Part shown: in pieces, positions 7,354-16,102 of the stretch | How positions within the stretch are numbered: the stretch's first letter is position 1 | How the letters are laid out: each line of letters begins with the position of its first letter | NCBI GenBank assembly: GCA_963714065.1 | Contig: OY970226.1 | Span: forward strand, 620,001-684,000 | DNA from: JAZKID01 sp963714065 | GTDB lineage: Bacteria > Pseudomonadota > Alphaproteobacteria > Rhizobiales > UBA4765 | Length of the DNA stretch: 64,000 bases | Direction of reading: 5' to 3' | Made by a program: the position numbers and the translations under genes | Notes under the pieces: model-generated | Database searches by the model: none | What the model was told of the DNA's origin: nothing | Seen by the model: only the letters and a program-made list of their open reading frames with translations

Positions 7354-9080
7354 GCGGCATCGAGGGCGTCGAGTGCGATACTCTCGCCGCCTTCGATAAT
7401 CGACGATTGCAGCGCTTTTACGGCAACGACCTGCTGCTCGGCAAAATAACGCGCGAGATGGATAAGCCGTTTTTTATTCGAACGCAGCGCCGCCTCCGCT
7501 AATGCCGCACCACCGATGCTCAAAGCGGCAAGCCGCAAATAGGGAACGGCATTGCCAAGCGCCTGCGATAGATCGGATTCGATCAGTTGCAACAAATGCT
7601 GCGTGGTTTTTTCGAGCGCGCTCGCAGCCTCCTCCAGCCGCATAGCAGTTGCACCGAAATCGCCTTTTGCCGCGCCGACACGTTGCGCGACACGGCGAAT
7701 ATAACCGATCTCCTCATGCATGGCGGCCCCTTCGCGAATGGGAAGCTTGCGCGTAAGCAGATCGTTTGCCTGAATACCGTTCGTGCCTTCGTAAATCGCG
7801 CTGATGCGCGCATCGCGATAGAATTGCGCGGCGCCCGTTTCCTCGATAAATCCGGCACCTCCATGCACCTGAATGCCGAGGGATGCGACTTCATTGGCGA
7901 TATCGGTCGCAAAGGCCTTGGCGATCGGCGTCAGCAACGCCGCGCGTTCCTCGCTCGGCGCATCGTGTTTCAGTTTCGCGCGATCCAGCGAGGCTGCGGT
8001 CATATAACAGATCAGCCGCGCTGCGAAAGTCTTGGCGCGCATTTCCAGCAGCATACGGACGATATCGGGATGTTTGATGATCGGCGCGGAATTTTCCTTG
8101 CCCGCGCGCCCCTGCTTGCGCTCTTTTACGTAAGCCATCGCCTGCTGCGTCGCAGCTTCGGCAATACCGACGCCCTGCAGGCCAACGCCGAGGCGTGCGC
8201 TGTTCATCATCGTGAACATGCAATTGATGCCGCGGTTTTCCTCGCCGATCAGATAGCCGACGGCGCCGCCCTCGTCGCCGCAGACCATGGTACAGGTGGG
8301 CGACGCATGAATGCCGAGCTTGTGCTCCATGCCGGAGGCGCGAATATCGTTTCGCACGCCCAGACTCCCATCGTGGTTCGCGAGGAACTTCGGCACGAGG
8401 AACAGCGAGAGCCCCTTGATCCCTTCCGGCGCGCCCTTGATGCGGGCAAGAATGAAATGCACGATATTGCCGGTCATCTCGTGCTCGCCATAGGTGATGA
8501 AGATCTTGGTGCCGAAGAGGCGATAGATCCCGTTGCCCACGGGATCTGCCCGCATGCGGATCTGCGCGAGGTCCGAGCCTGCCTGCGGCTCGGTCAGCTG
8601 CATCGTGCCGGTCCATTCTCCCGAAATCATTTTGCCGAGATAGAGCTGCTTCAATTCGTTCGAACCGTGGCTGTAAAGCGCTTCCACCGCGCTTGCCGTC
8701 AGCATGGGGCAAAGGCCGAAAGCCATCGAGGCACCGTTCCATATTTCCGTGCAGGCGGCGTTGATCAATGATGGCAGGTTTTGCCCGCCGAAATCCGGCG
8801 GACAGGGCAGCGCGTTCCAGCCGGCCTCGCACCAGTCGCGATAGGCTGCGGCCCAGCCTTTGGGAAGGGCTACATGTCCTTCGCTGAATTTCGCGCCGAC
8901 CTGGTCGCCAAGCCAATTCAGCGGCGCAATACGCTCATTGGCAAAACGGCCGGCCTCTTCGATGACGGCGGCGGCGACATCTTGGCTTAGATCGAGATAA
9001 AGCTCGTCTTCGAACCCCTGGGCGAGGCCCGCCTGTTCCAGCGCCAGCAGGATGTCGGTAATGGGTGCGGTATAGGCCAT
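7350..9080 (-). CDS. Acyl-CoA dehydrogenase (long, DmdC/FadE-like subfamily)
   Basis: A flavoprotein that introduces the alpha-beta double bond into acyl-CoA and passes electrons to ETF; an ETF-ubiquinone oxidoreductase is encoded at 43482-45116. At 576 residues it belongs to the longer subfamily with an N-terminal extension and a C-terminal helical domain. Visible: LTEPQAGSDLAQIRMRA for FAD/substrate binding, FGTKIFITYGEHEMTGN, QVHGGAGFIEETGAAQFYRD, and the catalytic Glu segment AIYEGTNGIQANDL. The substrate (fatty acyl or methylmercaptopropionyl type) cannot be decided. Confidence 0.93.
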   Translation of the reverse strand: MAYTAPITDILLALEQAGLAQGFEDELYLDLSQDVAAAVIEEAGRFANERIAPLNWLGDQVGAKFSEGHVALPKGWAAAYRDWCEAGWNALPCPPDFGGQNLPSLINAACTEIWNGASMAFGLCPMLTASAVEALYSHGSNELKQLYLGKMISGEWTGTMQLTEPQAGSDLAQIRMRADPVGNGIYRLFGTKIFITYGEHEMTGNIVHFILARIKGAPEGIKGLSLFLVPKFLANHDGSLGVRNDIRASGMEHKLGIHASPTCTMVCGDEGGAVGYLIGEENRGINCMFTMMNSARLGVGLQGVGIAEAATQQAMAYVKERKQGRAGKENSAPIIKHPDIVRMLLEMRAKTFAARLICYMTAASLDRAKLKHDAPSEERAALLTPIAKAFATDIANEVASLGIQVHGGAGFIEETGAAQFYRDARISAIYEGTNGIQANDLLTRKLPIREGAAMHEEIGYIRRVAQRVGAAKGDFGATAMRLEEAASALEKTTQHLLQLIESDLSQALGNAVPYLRLAALSIGGAALAEAALRSNKKRLIHLARYFAEQQVVAVKALQSSIIEGGESIALDALDAA

Positions 9081-9089
9081 CCTATTTTT

Positions 9090-9182
9090 CTCCCCCCTGA
9101 AAGGGGGGAGATCAAGAGGGGGTCCTTATTAAAGGCATAAATATTTGACCCCCACCCTGACCCTCCCCCTTGCAGGGGGAGG
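9090..9182 (+). repeat. Two G/C-run hairpins between the acyl-CoA dehydrogenase and tsaC
   Basis: Two palindromes bracket a short AT-rich stretch: CTCCCCCCTGAAAGGGGGGAG (9090-9110) and a 21-base hairpin at 9162-9182 with arms CCTCCCCCT / AGGGGGAGG. They occupy the promoter gap between divergent genes. Similar CCCCCACCCTGACCC... units are common dispersed repeats in bacterial genomes; only this copy was seen here. Confidence 0.7.
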
Positions 9183-9230
9183 GGAATGTGCACTTGCACG
9201 CCCGCGCGGAAAAGACCAAACACATGCTCA

Positions 9231-10187
9231 ATGGCACATGTTCAGTTAAAAGAAACGGAAATTGCCCGCGCCTGCGAGATTTTACGTAAAGGAGGCATTG
9301 CCGCCCTGCCGACCGAAACGGTCTATGGCCTTGCCGCGGATGCGGCCGATCCTGAGGCCGTTGCCAGGATTTTTGCGACGAAAGCGCGCCCTTCCTTCAA
9401 CCCGCTGATCGCACATATAACTAATCTCGATCGGGCGCGGCAGCTTGCGCAATTCAACGAAAAAGCGGAGCAGCTGGCACAGGCTTTCTGGCCGGGGCCG
9501 TTGACACTGGTACTGTCCTATACCGGCGGCAATCGCGTCTGCGAGCTTGCGCGCGCCGGGCTCGAGACGATTGCACTGCGCGCACCTTCGCATCCCGTTA
9601 TGCAAACTATCTTAAAAGAATTCGGCGGCGTTCTGGTTGCGCCCAGCGCCAACCGCTCGGGCCATGTTTCGGCAACGAGCGCGCAGCATGTGACCGACGA
9701 TTTCGGCAATACGGTCGATATCGTTCTCGACGGCGGCGTTGCAAGGCACGGGCTTGAGAGCACGATTGTCGATTTAACGGGTGCGCCTGCGCTGTTGCGG
9801 CAAGGCGCAATCCCGCTTTCCGAAATTGAAACCGTGCTTCGGCAAAAAATCTCCGTCCCCTTGCTTCGTGATCCGCAAAACCCCTCCGCGCCGGGGCAAT
9901 TAAGCGCGCATTACGCCACGAAAACGCCCTTGCGCCTGAATGCGCAAACTATTCCGGGAAACGAGGTCTTGCTGGCTTTCGGCACACCGCTTGCAGGCGC
10001 GCGGCAGATGCTCAATCTTTCCGAAAAGGGCGATCTTGTGGAAGCTGCGGCCAATCTGTTCTCGCATCTGCGCACGCTTGATAAGCTTGATGCACATGCT
10101 ATTGCCGTCATGCCTGTTCCTGAACATGGTCTGGGCGCTGCCATCAACGACCGCCTGAAACGCGCGGCACTGGGTTCGAATTCATGA
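9231..10187 (+). CDS. tsaC: L-threonylcarbamoyladenylate synthase (Sua5/TsaC)
   Basis: Makes threonylcarbamoyl-AMP from threonine, bicarbonate and ATP, the first step of t6A37 modification of tRNAs reading ANN codons. The YrdC domain covers about residues 10-190: GGIAALPTETVYGLAADA, KARPSFNPLIAHI, FWPGPLTLVL and APSANRSGHVSAT. A C-terminal Sua5 domain follows (about 225-318), so the protein is the long Sua5 form. ATG 9231 was chosen because upstream in-frame codons lie in the repeat region. Its stop overlaps the next gene by four bases. Confidence 0.95.
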   Translation: MAHVQLKETEIARACEILRKGGIAALPTETVYGLAADAADPEAVARIFATKARPSFNPLIAHITNLDRARQLAQFNEKAEQLAQAFWPGPLTLVLSYTGGNRVCELARAGLETIALRAPSHPVMQTILKEFGGVLVAPSANRSGHVSATSAQHVTDDFGNTVDIVLDGGVARHGLESTIVDLTGAPALLRQGAIPLSEIETVLRQKISVPLLRDPQNPSAPGQLSAHYATKTPLRLNAQTIPGNEVLLAFGTPLAGARQMLNLSEKGDLVEAAANLFSHLRTLDKLDAHAIAVMPVPEHGLGAAINDRLKRAALGSNS

Positions 10188-11593
10188 CACAGCAAAAAGA
10201 TATTCTCGAAAAACTGAAAACCATCGCCGGCGCGCAATATGTGCTGACGGGCGCCGACAGCGCTTCCTACAATCATGAATGGCGTAATCTTTATGAAGGA
10301 AAATCCTTCGCCGTCGTGCGCCCCGAAACCGCACAGCAGGTTTCAGATATCGTGAAGCTTTGTGCGGCGACGAATACGCCCATCGTGCCGCAGGGCGGCA
10401 ATACCGGGCTTGTCGGCGGGCAGGTGAGCCTCGATCCGCGCTCGCTCATTCTCTCCCTGTCGCGGCTGAACAAGATCCGCGCGCTCGACGCAAACGGGTT
10501 TTCCATGATCGCGGAGGCAGGCGTCACCGTGCAAAGCGTGCAGGCGGCAGCCGAGCAGGAAAACCGCCTGTTTGCGCTGTCGCTTGCCTCCGAAGGCTCC
10601 TGCCAGATCGGCGGCACGATTGCGACCAATGCCGGCGGCATGAACGCGCTTCTTTACGGCATGATGCGCAATCTCGTCTTCGGCATCGAAGTGGTGCTGC
10701 CGGACGGGCAGATCTGGAGCAATCTGAAAGTCCTGCGCAAGGACAATAGCGGATACGACCTCAAACAGCTTTTCATCGGCGCGGAAGGCACGCTCGGTAT
10801 CGTCACCGCCGCATCGCTGAAACTCTTCTCCCTGCCTGAGGTCGTGGAAACCGCCTTCATCGCCGTGCCGACGCCTGAGGCGGCGCTCTCGCTGCTCGGC
10901 CTGCTGCAGGACCGTTTTCCGCAACAGCTTTCGCGTTGCGAGATCATGCCCGAGATCGGCCTGCAAATGGTGCTTTCGCATATCGCAGGCACACGGCGAC
11001 CACTGCAAAATGTTTCGCCCTGGTATGTGCTGATCGAGCTTGTCGCGGGGAAAAATACCGACCTGCGCGAGCTTTTAAACCAATGTCTCGGCAGCGCGCT
11101 CGAACAAGGCATAATGACGGATGCGGCGATTGCCGAGACGGGGCAGCAGCGCAAGGCATTCTGGCATCTGCGCGAGGCCTTGTCGGAAGCGCAGCGCGAG
11201 GAAGGTGGTTCGATCAAGCTCGACATTTCCCTGCCGCTGTCATACGTGCCCGCATTTTTCGCACAGGCTGCGGAAAGACTGGAAAAACTTTGCCCGGGCG
11301 CGCGGCCCATTCCTTTCGGCCATCTCGGCGACGGCAATATCCATTACGATATCTGCCAGCCCTTTGGCATGGGTCGGCAGGCCTTTCTCGACCGCTGGGA
11401 CGAGATCGGCGATCCCTTGCATGAAATCGTGCTCGGCTTTGGCGGTTCGATTGCGGCCGAGCACGGCATCGGTATGCTGAAAGTGGGCAAAATCGCAAAA
11501 GCCAAACCGCAGGTCGAAATCGAGCTCATGCGCAAGATCAAGACAGCGCTCGATCCACACAACATCATGAACCCGGGCAAGATCATTGGCTGA
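10184..11593 (+). CDS. FAD-binding oxidoreductase (GlcD/D-2-hydroxyglutarate dehydrogenase family)
   Basis: A flavoprotein of the VAO/PCMH fold oxidising a D-2-hydroxy acid. The N-terminal FAD_binding_4 domain has NTPIVPQGGNTGLVGGQV, CQIGGTIATNAGG and NSGYDLKQLFIGAEGTLGIV. The C-terminal FAD-oxidase domain has FGHLGDGNIHYDI, GGSIAAEHGIGMLKVG and DPHNIMNPGKI. 469 residues fits the D-2-hydroxyglutarate or D-lactate dehydrogenase branch; the exact substrate is not readable. It starts inside the tsaC stop and ends inside the Nudix gene start, in a compact four-gene operon. Confidence 0.92.
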   Translation: MTQQKDILEKLKTIAGAQYVLTGADSASYNHEWRNLYEGKSFAVVRPETAQQVSDIVKLCAATNTPIVPQGGNTGLVGGQVSLDPRSLILSLSRLNKIRALDANGFSMIAEAGVTVQSVQAAAEQENRLFALSLASEGSCQIGGTIATNAGGMNALLYGMMRNLVFGIEVVLPDGQIWSNLKVLRKDNSGYDLKQLFIGAEGTLGIVTAASLKLFSLPEVVETAFIAVPTPEAALSLLGLLQDRFPQQLSRCEIMPEIGLQMVLSHIAGTRRPLQNVSPWYVLIELVAGKNTDLRELLNQCLGSALEQGIMTDAAIAETGQQRKAFWHLREALSEAQREEGGSIKLDISLPLSYVPAFFAQAAERLEKLCPGARPIPFGHLGDGNIHYDICQPFGMGRQAFLDRWDEIGDPLHEIVLGFGGSIAAEHGIGMLKVGKIAKAKPQVEIELMRKIKTALDPHNIMNPGKIIG

Positions 11594-12026
11594 AATCCAC
11601 TCGCTCGTGCGGCCCACGCTCGCCGTTGCCGTGGCCTTATGGAAGGACGGCAAAGTGCTCCTCGCGCAACGCAGCAAGCCGCCTTTTGAAGGTTCGTGGA
11701 GTTTTCCGGGCGGCAAGGTGCGCCCCGGCGAAAAGCTAAAAGAGGCAGCCTTGCGCGAGCTTGCCGAGGAAACCGGCCTTGCCGCGAAAGAGCTTGGCTT
11801 CGTCCGCCCGGTCGAAATCATATTGAAGAGCAAGGATCTGCTGACGCATCATGTGCTCATTGCCCTGTTTACGGGAAACTGGACAGAGGGCGAGGCAAAA
11901 GCGGCAAGCGATGCGCAGGCTTTGCGCTGGATGGCCGTTGATGACTTGTCATCGCTTAATCTGACGGAAGGGCTTGAAAATCACGCCCGCGCCTGCTGGG
12001 AATTATTGCGAAAGACGAATTCATGA
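11586..12026 (+). CDS. Nudix hydrolase (MutT-like)
   Basis: A Nudix pyrophosphohydrolase, possibly cleaning oxidised nucleotides. The Nudix box GX5EX7REUXEEXGU is matched, starting with GGKVRPGEKLKE and continuing with ALRELAEETGLA. 146 residues is normal. No ATG exists before the conserved core: the frame opens at TTG 11586, eight bases inside the preceding gene, or at GTG 11607. The non-ATG start and overlaps on both sides (four bases with the next gene) suggest translational coupling. The substrate is unknown. Confidence 0.88.
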   Translation: MAEIHSLVRPTLAVAVALWKDGKVLLAQRSKPPFEGSWSFPGGKVRPGEKLKEAALRELAEETGLAAKELGFVRPVEIILKSKDLLTHHVLIALFTGNWTEGEAKAASDAQALRWMAVDDLSSLNLTEGLENHARACWELLRKTNS

Positions 12027-12505
12027 ATCGCAACCTTACCCGCCTTCTGTTTGCCGCAGGCTCGCTCGTGATTGCGCAAGCCGTGCATGCGCAATCTCTT
12101 TTCGACCCAAGACCCGCCGACCCGCATGTACGCACCGCACCGCAAAAACCCTTCGTGCCTAAAACATCGCCAAAACCGGAAGCTGCCGAGCCAGCGCTTG
12201 CCGACCCGCCCTATCAGTCGCGGCTCGATCGTTTGAGCGAGATCCTGGGCGCGCTGCATTATCTGCGGCCTTTGTGCCAGCCGGCGGAAAAGGGGATATG
12301 GCGCACGCATATGCTCGAACTGCTCGATGCCGAAAACCCGACCGAGCAGCGGCGCGAGCGCATGATCGGCGCCTTCAACCGCACTTATAGCGGATTTCGC
12401 GAAAATTACCGCAAATGCAATGCTTCGGCAAAACTGGCGGGGGAGCGCTATCGCGAGGAGGGAATCCGCCTCTCGCGCGACCTGACATCGCGTTTTACCG
12501 ACTGA
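12023..12505 (+). CDS. TIGR02301 family secreted protein
   Basis: A conserved alphaproteobacterial protein of unknown function. The N-terminus is a clear Sec signal peptide (hydrophobic LLFAAGSLVIAQAVHA, cleavage after AHA-like VHA at about residue 23), then a Pro-rich linker. The family core is LDRLSEILGALHYLRPLC followed by WRTHML and IGAFNRTYSGFRENYRKC, with two conserved cysteines that may form a periplasmic disulfide, and ends RLSRDLTSRF. Last gene of the tsaC operon, overlapping the Nudix gene by four bases. Confidence 0.88.
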   Translation: MNRNLTRLLFAAGSLVIAQAVHAQSLFDPRPADPHVRTAPQKPFVPKTSPKPEAAEPALADPPYQSRLDRLSEILGALHYLRPLCQPAEKGIWRTHMLELLDAENPTEQRRERMIGAFNRTYSGFRENYRKCNASAKLAGERYREEGIRLSRDLTSRFTD

Positions 12506-12552
12506 TTTTTTGCCCATTTTACATCAAAATCGAGCGAAATTTATAAATCGCG

Positions 12553-12567
12553 TTAACCTTACGTTAA
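12553..12567 (+). promoter_or_regulatory. Candidate CtrA binding site
   Basis: TTAACCTTACGTTAA matches the full CtrA box TTAA-N7-TTAA. It lies 70 bases before the small gene at 12638 and after the TIGR02301 stop. In alphaproteobacteria CtrA is a cell-cycle regulator that binds such boxes near promoters. A single short match can arise by chance. Confidence 0.45.
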
Positions 12568-12637
12568 GGATTAGCAGACGTGGGCCTTTTCCCTTGCTAT
12601 TGTTGGAGGATACAAGGACACCGCGGGTGCAATCGAG

Positions 12638-12898
12638 ATGAGTTTTTTCTGGCAAAAACAAAAAGAAGAAGAACGGGCGCAGGAACAAAGGCAGCTTGCG
12701 CTCAGCTATCTGACCGGTGCGTGGATCGAGGCCGTTTCGAACGGGCTCGACCCCGATTACATCGCCGAAGCCGCGCTCGAAGCGGCGCTGAAAGAGCTTG
12801 TCGCGCTCAAGGGCGAGATTTATGTCGCGGAACTGCTGAGCCAGCTTTCGCCGCGCGTGAATGCCGGCGAATTTTCAATCCATATTACCCGACAGTAG
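12638..12898 (+). CDS. Small conserved-looking helical protein, unknown
   Basis: 86 residues, not recognised. The start MSFFWQKQKEEERAQEQRQ is highly charged and helical, followed by LALSYLTGAWIEAVSNGLDPDYI-like helices and AALEAALKELVALKG, ending in a short strand-like NAGEFSIHITRQ. No signal peptide or membrane segment. Composition matches core genes, unlike the ORFans. It has its own upstream region with a CtrA-like box and overlaps the convergent LysE gene by 14 bases. The Shine-Dalgarno is weak. Confidence 0.72.
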   Translation: MSFFWQKQKEEERAQEQRQLALSYLTGAWIEAVSNGLDPDYIAEAALEAALKELVALKGEIYVAELLSQLSPRVNAGEFSIHITRQ

Positions 12899-13544
12899 AC
12901 CATAAGGGCAGATAGTCGATCGCGTAGCGGCCGACCAGCAGGATGCCGCATAGCAGGATCAGCGCGCCGGAAATCCTATTGATCTTGACCAGCGTCGTCT
13001 GCGTGATCTTGCCGCGCATGAACCAGACAAGGCTTGTGAAAAGACTCCACCACAAAAGAGCGCCGAGCACCACGCCAATGATAAAATTCACGCCATGAAA
13101 CCATGAAGGCGCCCCGGTAATGACATCGGTGATGCCAGAAAACATGGCGGCAAAGCCGAAGAAATTGCCGGGATTTGTGAGAACGAGCGCCACGCCGGTC
13201 AGAAATCCCCGCCAGGTTTTTTGCTTGCCCGTATGGGGCGGCGGTACCGCAAGCGGCTTGTGGCGCAAGAGATAAAGACCAAAGCCTATAATCAGCAACC
13301 CGCCGACCACCTGCATGATGCCGATATTATTTTCGATAAACTGGCTCGCGAATTTCAGGCCGAAAATGGCAATGGACGCAAAGATGCCATCGGCCAGCGT
13401 CGCGCCGAGCCCCACCATCATCCCGGCCGTCAGGCCGCGATGCAGGGTGCGATGAAAGCAAAGGAAATTCACCGGGCCGATCGGCGCACTCATGATCATG
13501 CCGATAACAAGGCCGGTAATGAGATGTTGTTCGTTCGATAGCAT
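12885..13544 (-). CDS. LysE/RhtB family exporter
   Basis: An inner-membrane exporter of the LysE superfamily, usually moving amino acids or related small molecules outward. 219 residues with about six hydrophobic helices: ITGLVIGMIMSAPIGPVNFL (the N-terminal family motif with a conserved PIGP), AGMMVGLGATLADGIFA, VVGGLLIIGFGLYLL, TGVALVLTNPGNFFGFAAMF, a helix around residue 150, and ALILLCGILLVGRYA. The substrate cannot be predicted. Confidence 0.9.
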   Translation of the reverse strand: MLSNEQHLITGLVIGMIMSAPIGPVNFLCFHRTLHRGLTAGMMVGLGATLADGIFASIAIFGLKFASQFIENNIGIMQVVGGLLIIGFGLYLLRHKPLAVPPPHTGKQKTWRGFLTGVALVLTNPGNFFGFAAMFSGITDVITGAPSWFHGVNFIIGVVLGALLWWSLFTSLVWFMRGKITQTTLVKINRISGALILLCGILLVGRYAIDYLPLWSTVG

Positions 13545-13645
13545 GGAACGGATTTATAACCGATGCGCTGAGGTCAGCCAATACTCGATAATCAGTAATA
13601 CAAAGCAAGTCGCACAGCGGAATGACTTAGTATAAGTTCCCCCAT

Positions 13646-13766
13646 TGTCATCCCCGGCGAGGCGCGAGTGGCAACGAGCGCCGAGGGAAAGGGGATCTGA
13701 TTTACAGAAGTTTTGGATTTCCCTTCCCCTCGCTCAACTGGCGTTGAGCTCGGCCGGGAATGACAT
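13646..13766 (+). repeat. Long palindromic repeat, copy 1 (121 bases)
   Basis: Begins TGTCATCCCCGGCGAG and ends CTCGGCCGGGAATGACA, with an inner stem of GAGGGAAAGGGGATC against GGATTTCCCTTCCCCTC. The reverse complement of 20944-21051 aligns with it over nearly the whole length, so this is a two-copy element. It fills most of the 290-base gap between lysE and pyrC; the remaining bases show no gene. Confidence 0.85.
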
Positions 13767-13836
13767 TGAATTTTAAACTTGAGTGGCTACCGCAATGCCT
13801 GCTCGCTCGCAACAATTCACGAAAATATTTTCGGTG

Positions 13837-15162
13837 TCAGCCGCCGCGGAAACTTATGGGCTTGCCTATCCCCTTGCATACAATCTCGCCATCCCACATC
13901 ACCTTTTGTCCGCGCACGATGGTGCCGACCGGCCAGCCGGTTACTTCATGCCCGTCATAAGGCGTCCATGCGCTGCGCGAGGCGATCCACGAATTCGTGA
14001 TCGTTTCCCGGCGTTTCAGGTCGACGATGCTGAAGTCGGCATCGTAGCCCTGCATGATGCGGCCTTTTTTGCTGATATTGAAAATGCGGCGCGGACCGTC
14101 GGAGGTCAGCTCGACAAGACGCTGTAGATTCAGCTTTCCACGGTTCACGGCATCGAGCATCAAGGGCAGCAAGGTCTGCACGCCCGTCATGCCGGAAGGG
14201 CTTTGCGGATAGGGCTTGGCCTTTTCCTCCAGCGTATGCGGCGCGTGGTCGGAGCCGAGCACGTCGACAGTATGATCGGTGATGCCCTGCCATAGCGCCT
14301 GCTGGTGCTTGATATCCCGCACCGGCGGGTTCATTTGCACGCGCGTGCCGAGACGGTGATAGCAATCGGGCGCGTGAAGCGTCAGATGATGCGGCGTGAC
14401 TTCGACAGTCACGAATTGCTTGTGCCTGGCCAGATATTCCATTTCCTGCACCGTCGTCACATGCAGTACATGGATTTTCGCCTGATATTTCTCGGCCAGC
14501 GTTACGAGGCGCTGGGTCGCCTGCATGGCTGCCTGCTCGTCGCGCCAGACGGGATGGGTTTCCGGTTTGCCGCTTTCGGCCAAGATCTTGCGCTCGATCA
14601 GCCGCGTTTCATCCTCGGCATGAAAAGCGGCACGGCGTTTGATGCGCTTGAGGATTTCGGCCAGCGTGAGATCGTCTGCAACAAGAAGCGAGCCCGTGCT
14701 CGACCCCATGAAGACTTTCACGCCCGCGCAGCCGGGAAGCTGTTCCAGATCGCCTAAAATCTCGCAGTTTTCCACTGTGCCGCCGACGAAGAAGGCATGA
14801 TCGCACGACATGCGCCCCTTGGCGCGCGCGAGCTTGTCTGCCAGCGCGTCCGCCGTCACGGTCTGTGGATGGGTGTTCGGCATTTCGAACACGGCCGTCA
14901 CCCCGCCGAGCACGGCCCCGTTCGCGCCGGTTTCTAGATCTTCCTTATGCGTCAGCCCCGGTTCGCGGAAATGCACCTGCGTGTCGATGACGCCGGGCAG
15001 GATATGCAGGCCCGTACAGTCGATCGTCTCGCCCGCATGGGAGGGGCCGATATCGCTGATCGAGGCAATTGCGCCGTTCTTTACGCCTATTGTGCGCACG
15101 GCTTCGCCTTCATGCGTGACGACAGTGCCATTTTTCAAAACAAGATCGTAAGTTTCCGGCAT
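13837..15162 (-). CDS. pyrC: Dihydroorotase (PyrC, class I-like)
   Basis: A cyclic amidohydrolase for the third step of pyrimidine synthesis (carbamoyl-aspartate to dihydroorotate). 441 residues from ATG 15162. Motifs: PGVIDTQVHFREPG, EMPNTHPQT, the carboxylated-Lys segment GVKVFMGSSTG, metal His in FHAEDE and VLHVTTVQE, and the catalytic Asp in LGSDHAPHT. The usual first metal His of the HxH motif is Gln here (TQVHF). I recall the same variant in alphaproteobacterial relatives, so it need not mean loss of function. It diverges from ygfZ. A related cyclic amidohydrolase activity is possible. Confidence 0.9.
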   Translation of the reverse strand: MPETYDLVLKNGTVVTHEGEAVRTIGVKNGAIASISDIGPSHAGETIDCTGLHILPGVIDTQVHFREPGLTHKEDLETGANGAVLGGVTAVFEMPNTHPQTVTADALADKLARAKGRMSCDHAFFVGGTVENCEILGDLEQLPGCAGVKVFMGSSTGSLLVADDLTLAEILKRIKRRAAFHAEDETRLIERKILAESGKPETHPVWRDEQAAMQATQRLVTLAEKYQAKIHVLHVTTVQEMEYLARHKQFVTVEVTPHHLTLHAPDCYHRLGTRVQMNPPVRDIKHQQALWQGITDHTVDVLGSDHAPHTLEEKAKPYPQSPSGMTGVQTLLPLMLDAVNRGKLNLQRLVELTSDGPRRIFNISKKGRIMQGYDADFSIVDLKRRETITNSWIASRSAWTPYDGHEVTGWPVGTIVRGQKVMWDGEIVCKGIGKPISFRGG

Positions 15163-15247
15163 CAATTTCTTCCTCGCGCCAATTCTTTCTTGCACCAGGC
15201 CAGCGGCAGGCTTAATCCGAAGACTGTATTAGCAAGACCGACTCGAA

Positions 15248-16102
15248 ATGGCCACTTCTTACACTTTTCTCGAAGATCGCGGGGTTTTGACAGTCGGCGG
15301 CGCCGATGCCCGCGGCTTTCTGCAAGGCCTGCTGACGCTGGATATGGAGAAGGTATCGCCCGAAAAAGCGCAGGCAGGAGCGCTGCTAAGCCCGCAGGGC
15401 AAAATCCTTTTCGACATCCTGATCTTAGAGCACGGCGACCGCTTCTGGATCGAAACCACGGCCAGCCATGCCGATGCGCTTATAAAGCGTCTGAATTTCT
15501 ACAAGCTGCGCGCCAGGGTGGAGATAGACGCAAAGCCCGGCTGGCATATGGCCGCCCTATGGGATTTTAACAGCCCGCCCGCCACCGGCTTTGCGGACCC
15601 GCGCTGGGAAGCGCTGGGGCGCCGCGCCTTTGTCGAAAAAAACATGGCGGTTTCCTTCGGCGCGCAGGCATCGAAGCATTCGGCCGCCGATTACCATGCG
15701 CATCGTATTTTCCATGGCATTCCGGAAGCGGAAAAAGACTACGCCCTGGGCGACACCTTTCCGCAGGAGGCCAATTTCGATCTTCTGAACGGCACCGATT
15801 TCGAAAAGGGCTGCTATGTGGGACAGGAAGTCGTCAGCCGCATGCACCATCGCGGCATGGCGCGAAAACGCATTCTTCTTTTTGAAATCGAGGGCACGGC
15901 GCTAAAAGACACGCCCATCAGCGCGGGCGATCTCGTGCTCGGCCAGCTCTGCTCAAGCTCGGACAAGCGAGCGCTCGGGTTGATACGTCTCGACCGGCTG
16001 GAGCAGGCCTTGACCGCACATGCGCCGGTCGTCGCAGGTAAGGCGCAGCTTAAACCGCTTCAGCCGGAATGGGCTAATTTCGCCATAGCGGGCGCGGCAT
16101 GA
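15248..16102 (+). CDS. ygfZ: Folate-binding Fe-S cluster protein YgfZ/GcvT-like
   Basis: A tetrahydrofolate-dependent protein that helps build or repair iron-sulfur enzymes. It has the GcvT-like fold and the YgfZ hallmark KGCYVGQEVVSRM (conserved Cys) at about residues 193-205, preceded by FPQEANFDLLNGTDFEKG. 284 residues. First gene of an overlapping set with tag (four-base overlap) and an HD hydrolase. Several Fe-S enzymes in this window (NadA, MutY, IspH, ETF-QO) could be clients, but that is inference. Confidence 0.93.
   Translation: MATSYTFLEDRGVLTVGGADARGFLQGLLTLDMEKVSPEKAQAGALLSPQGKILFDILILEHGDRFWIETTASHADALIKRLNFYKLRARVEIDAKPGWHMAALWDFNSPPATGFADPRWEALGRRAFVEKNMAVSFGAQASKHSAADYHAHRIFHGIPEAEKDYALGDTFPQEANFDLLNGTDFEKGCYVGQEVVSRMHHRGMARKRILLFEIEGTALKDTPISAGDLVLGQLCSSSDKRALGLIRLDRLEQALTAHAPVVAGKAQLKPLQPEWANFAIAGAA

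Noticed and set aside
7587..8771. 394-codon open frame on the plus strand
   Set aside because: Antisense to the acyl-CoA dehydrogenase.
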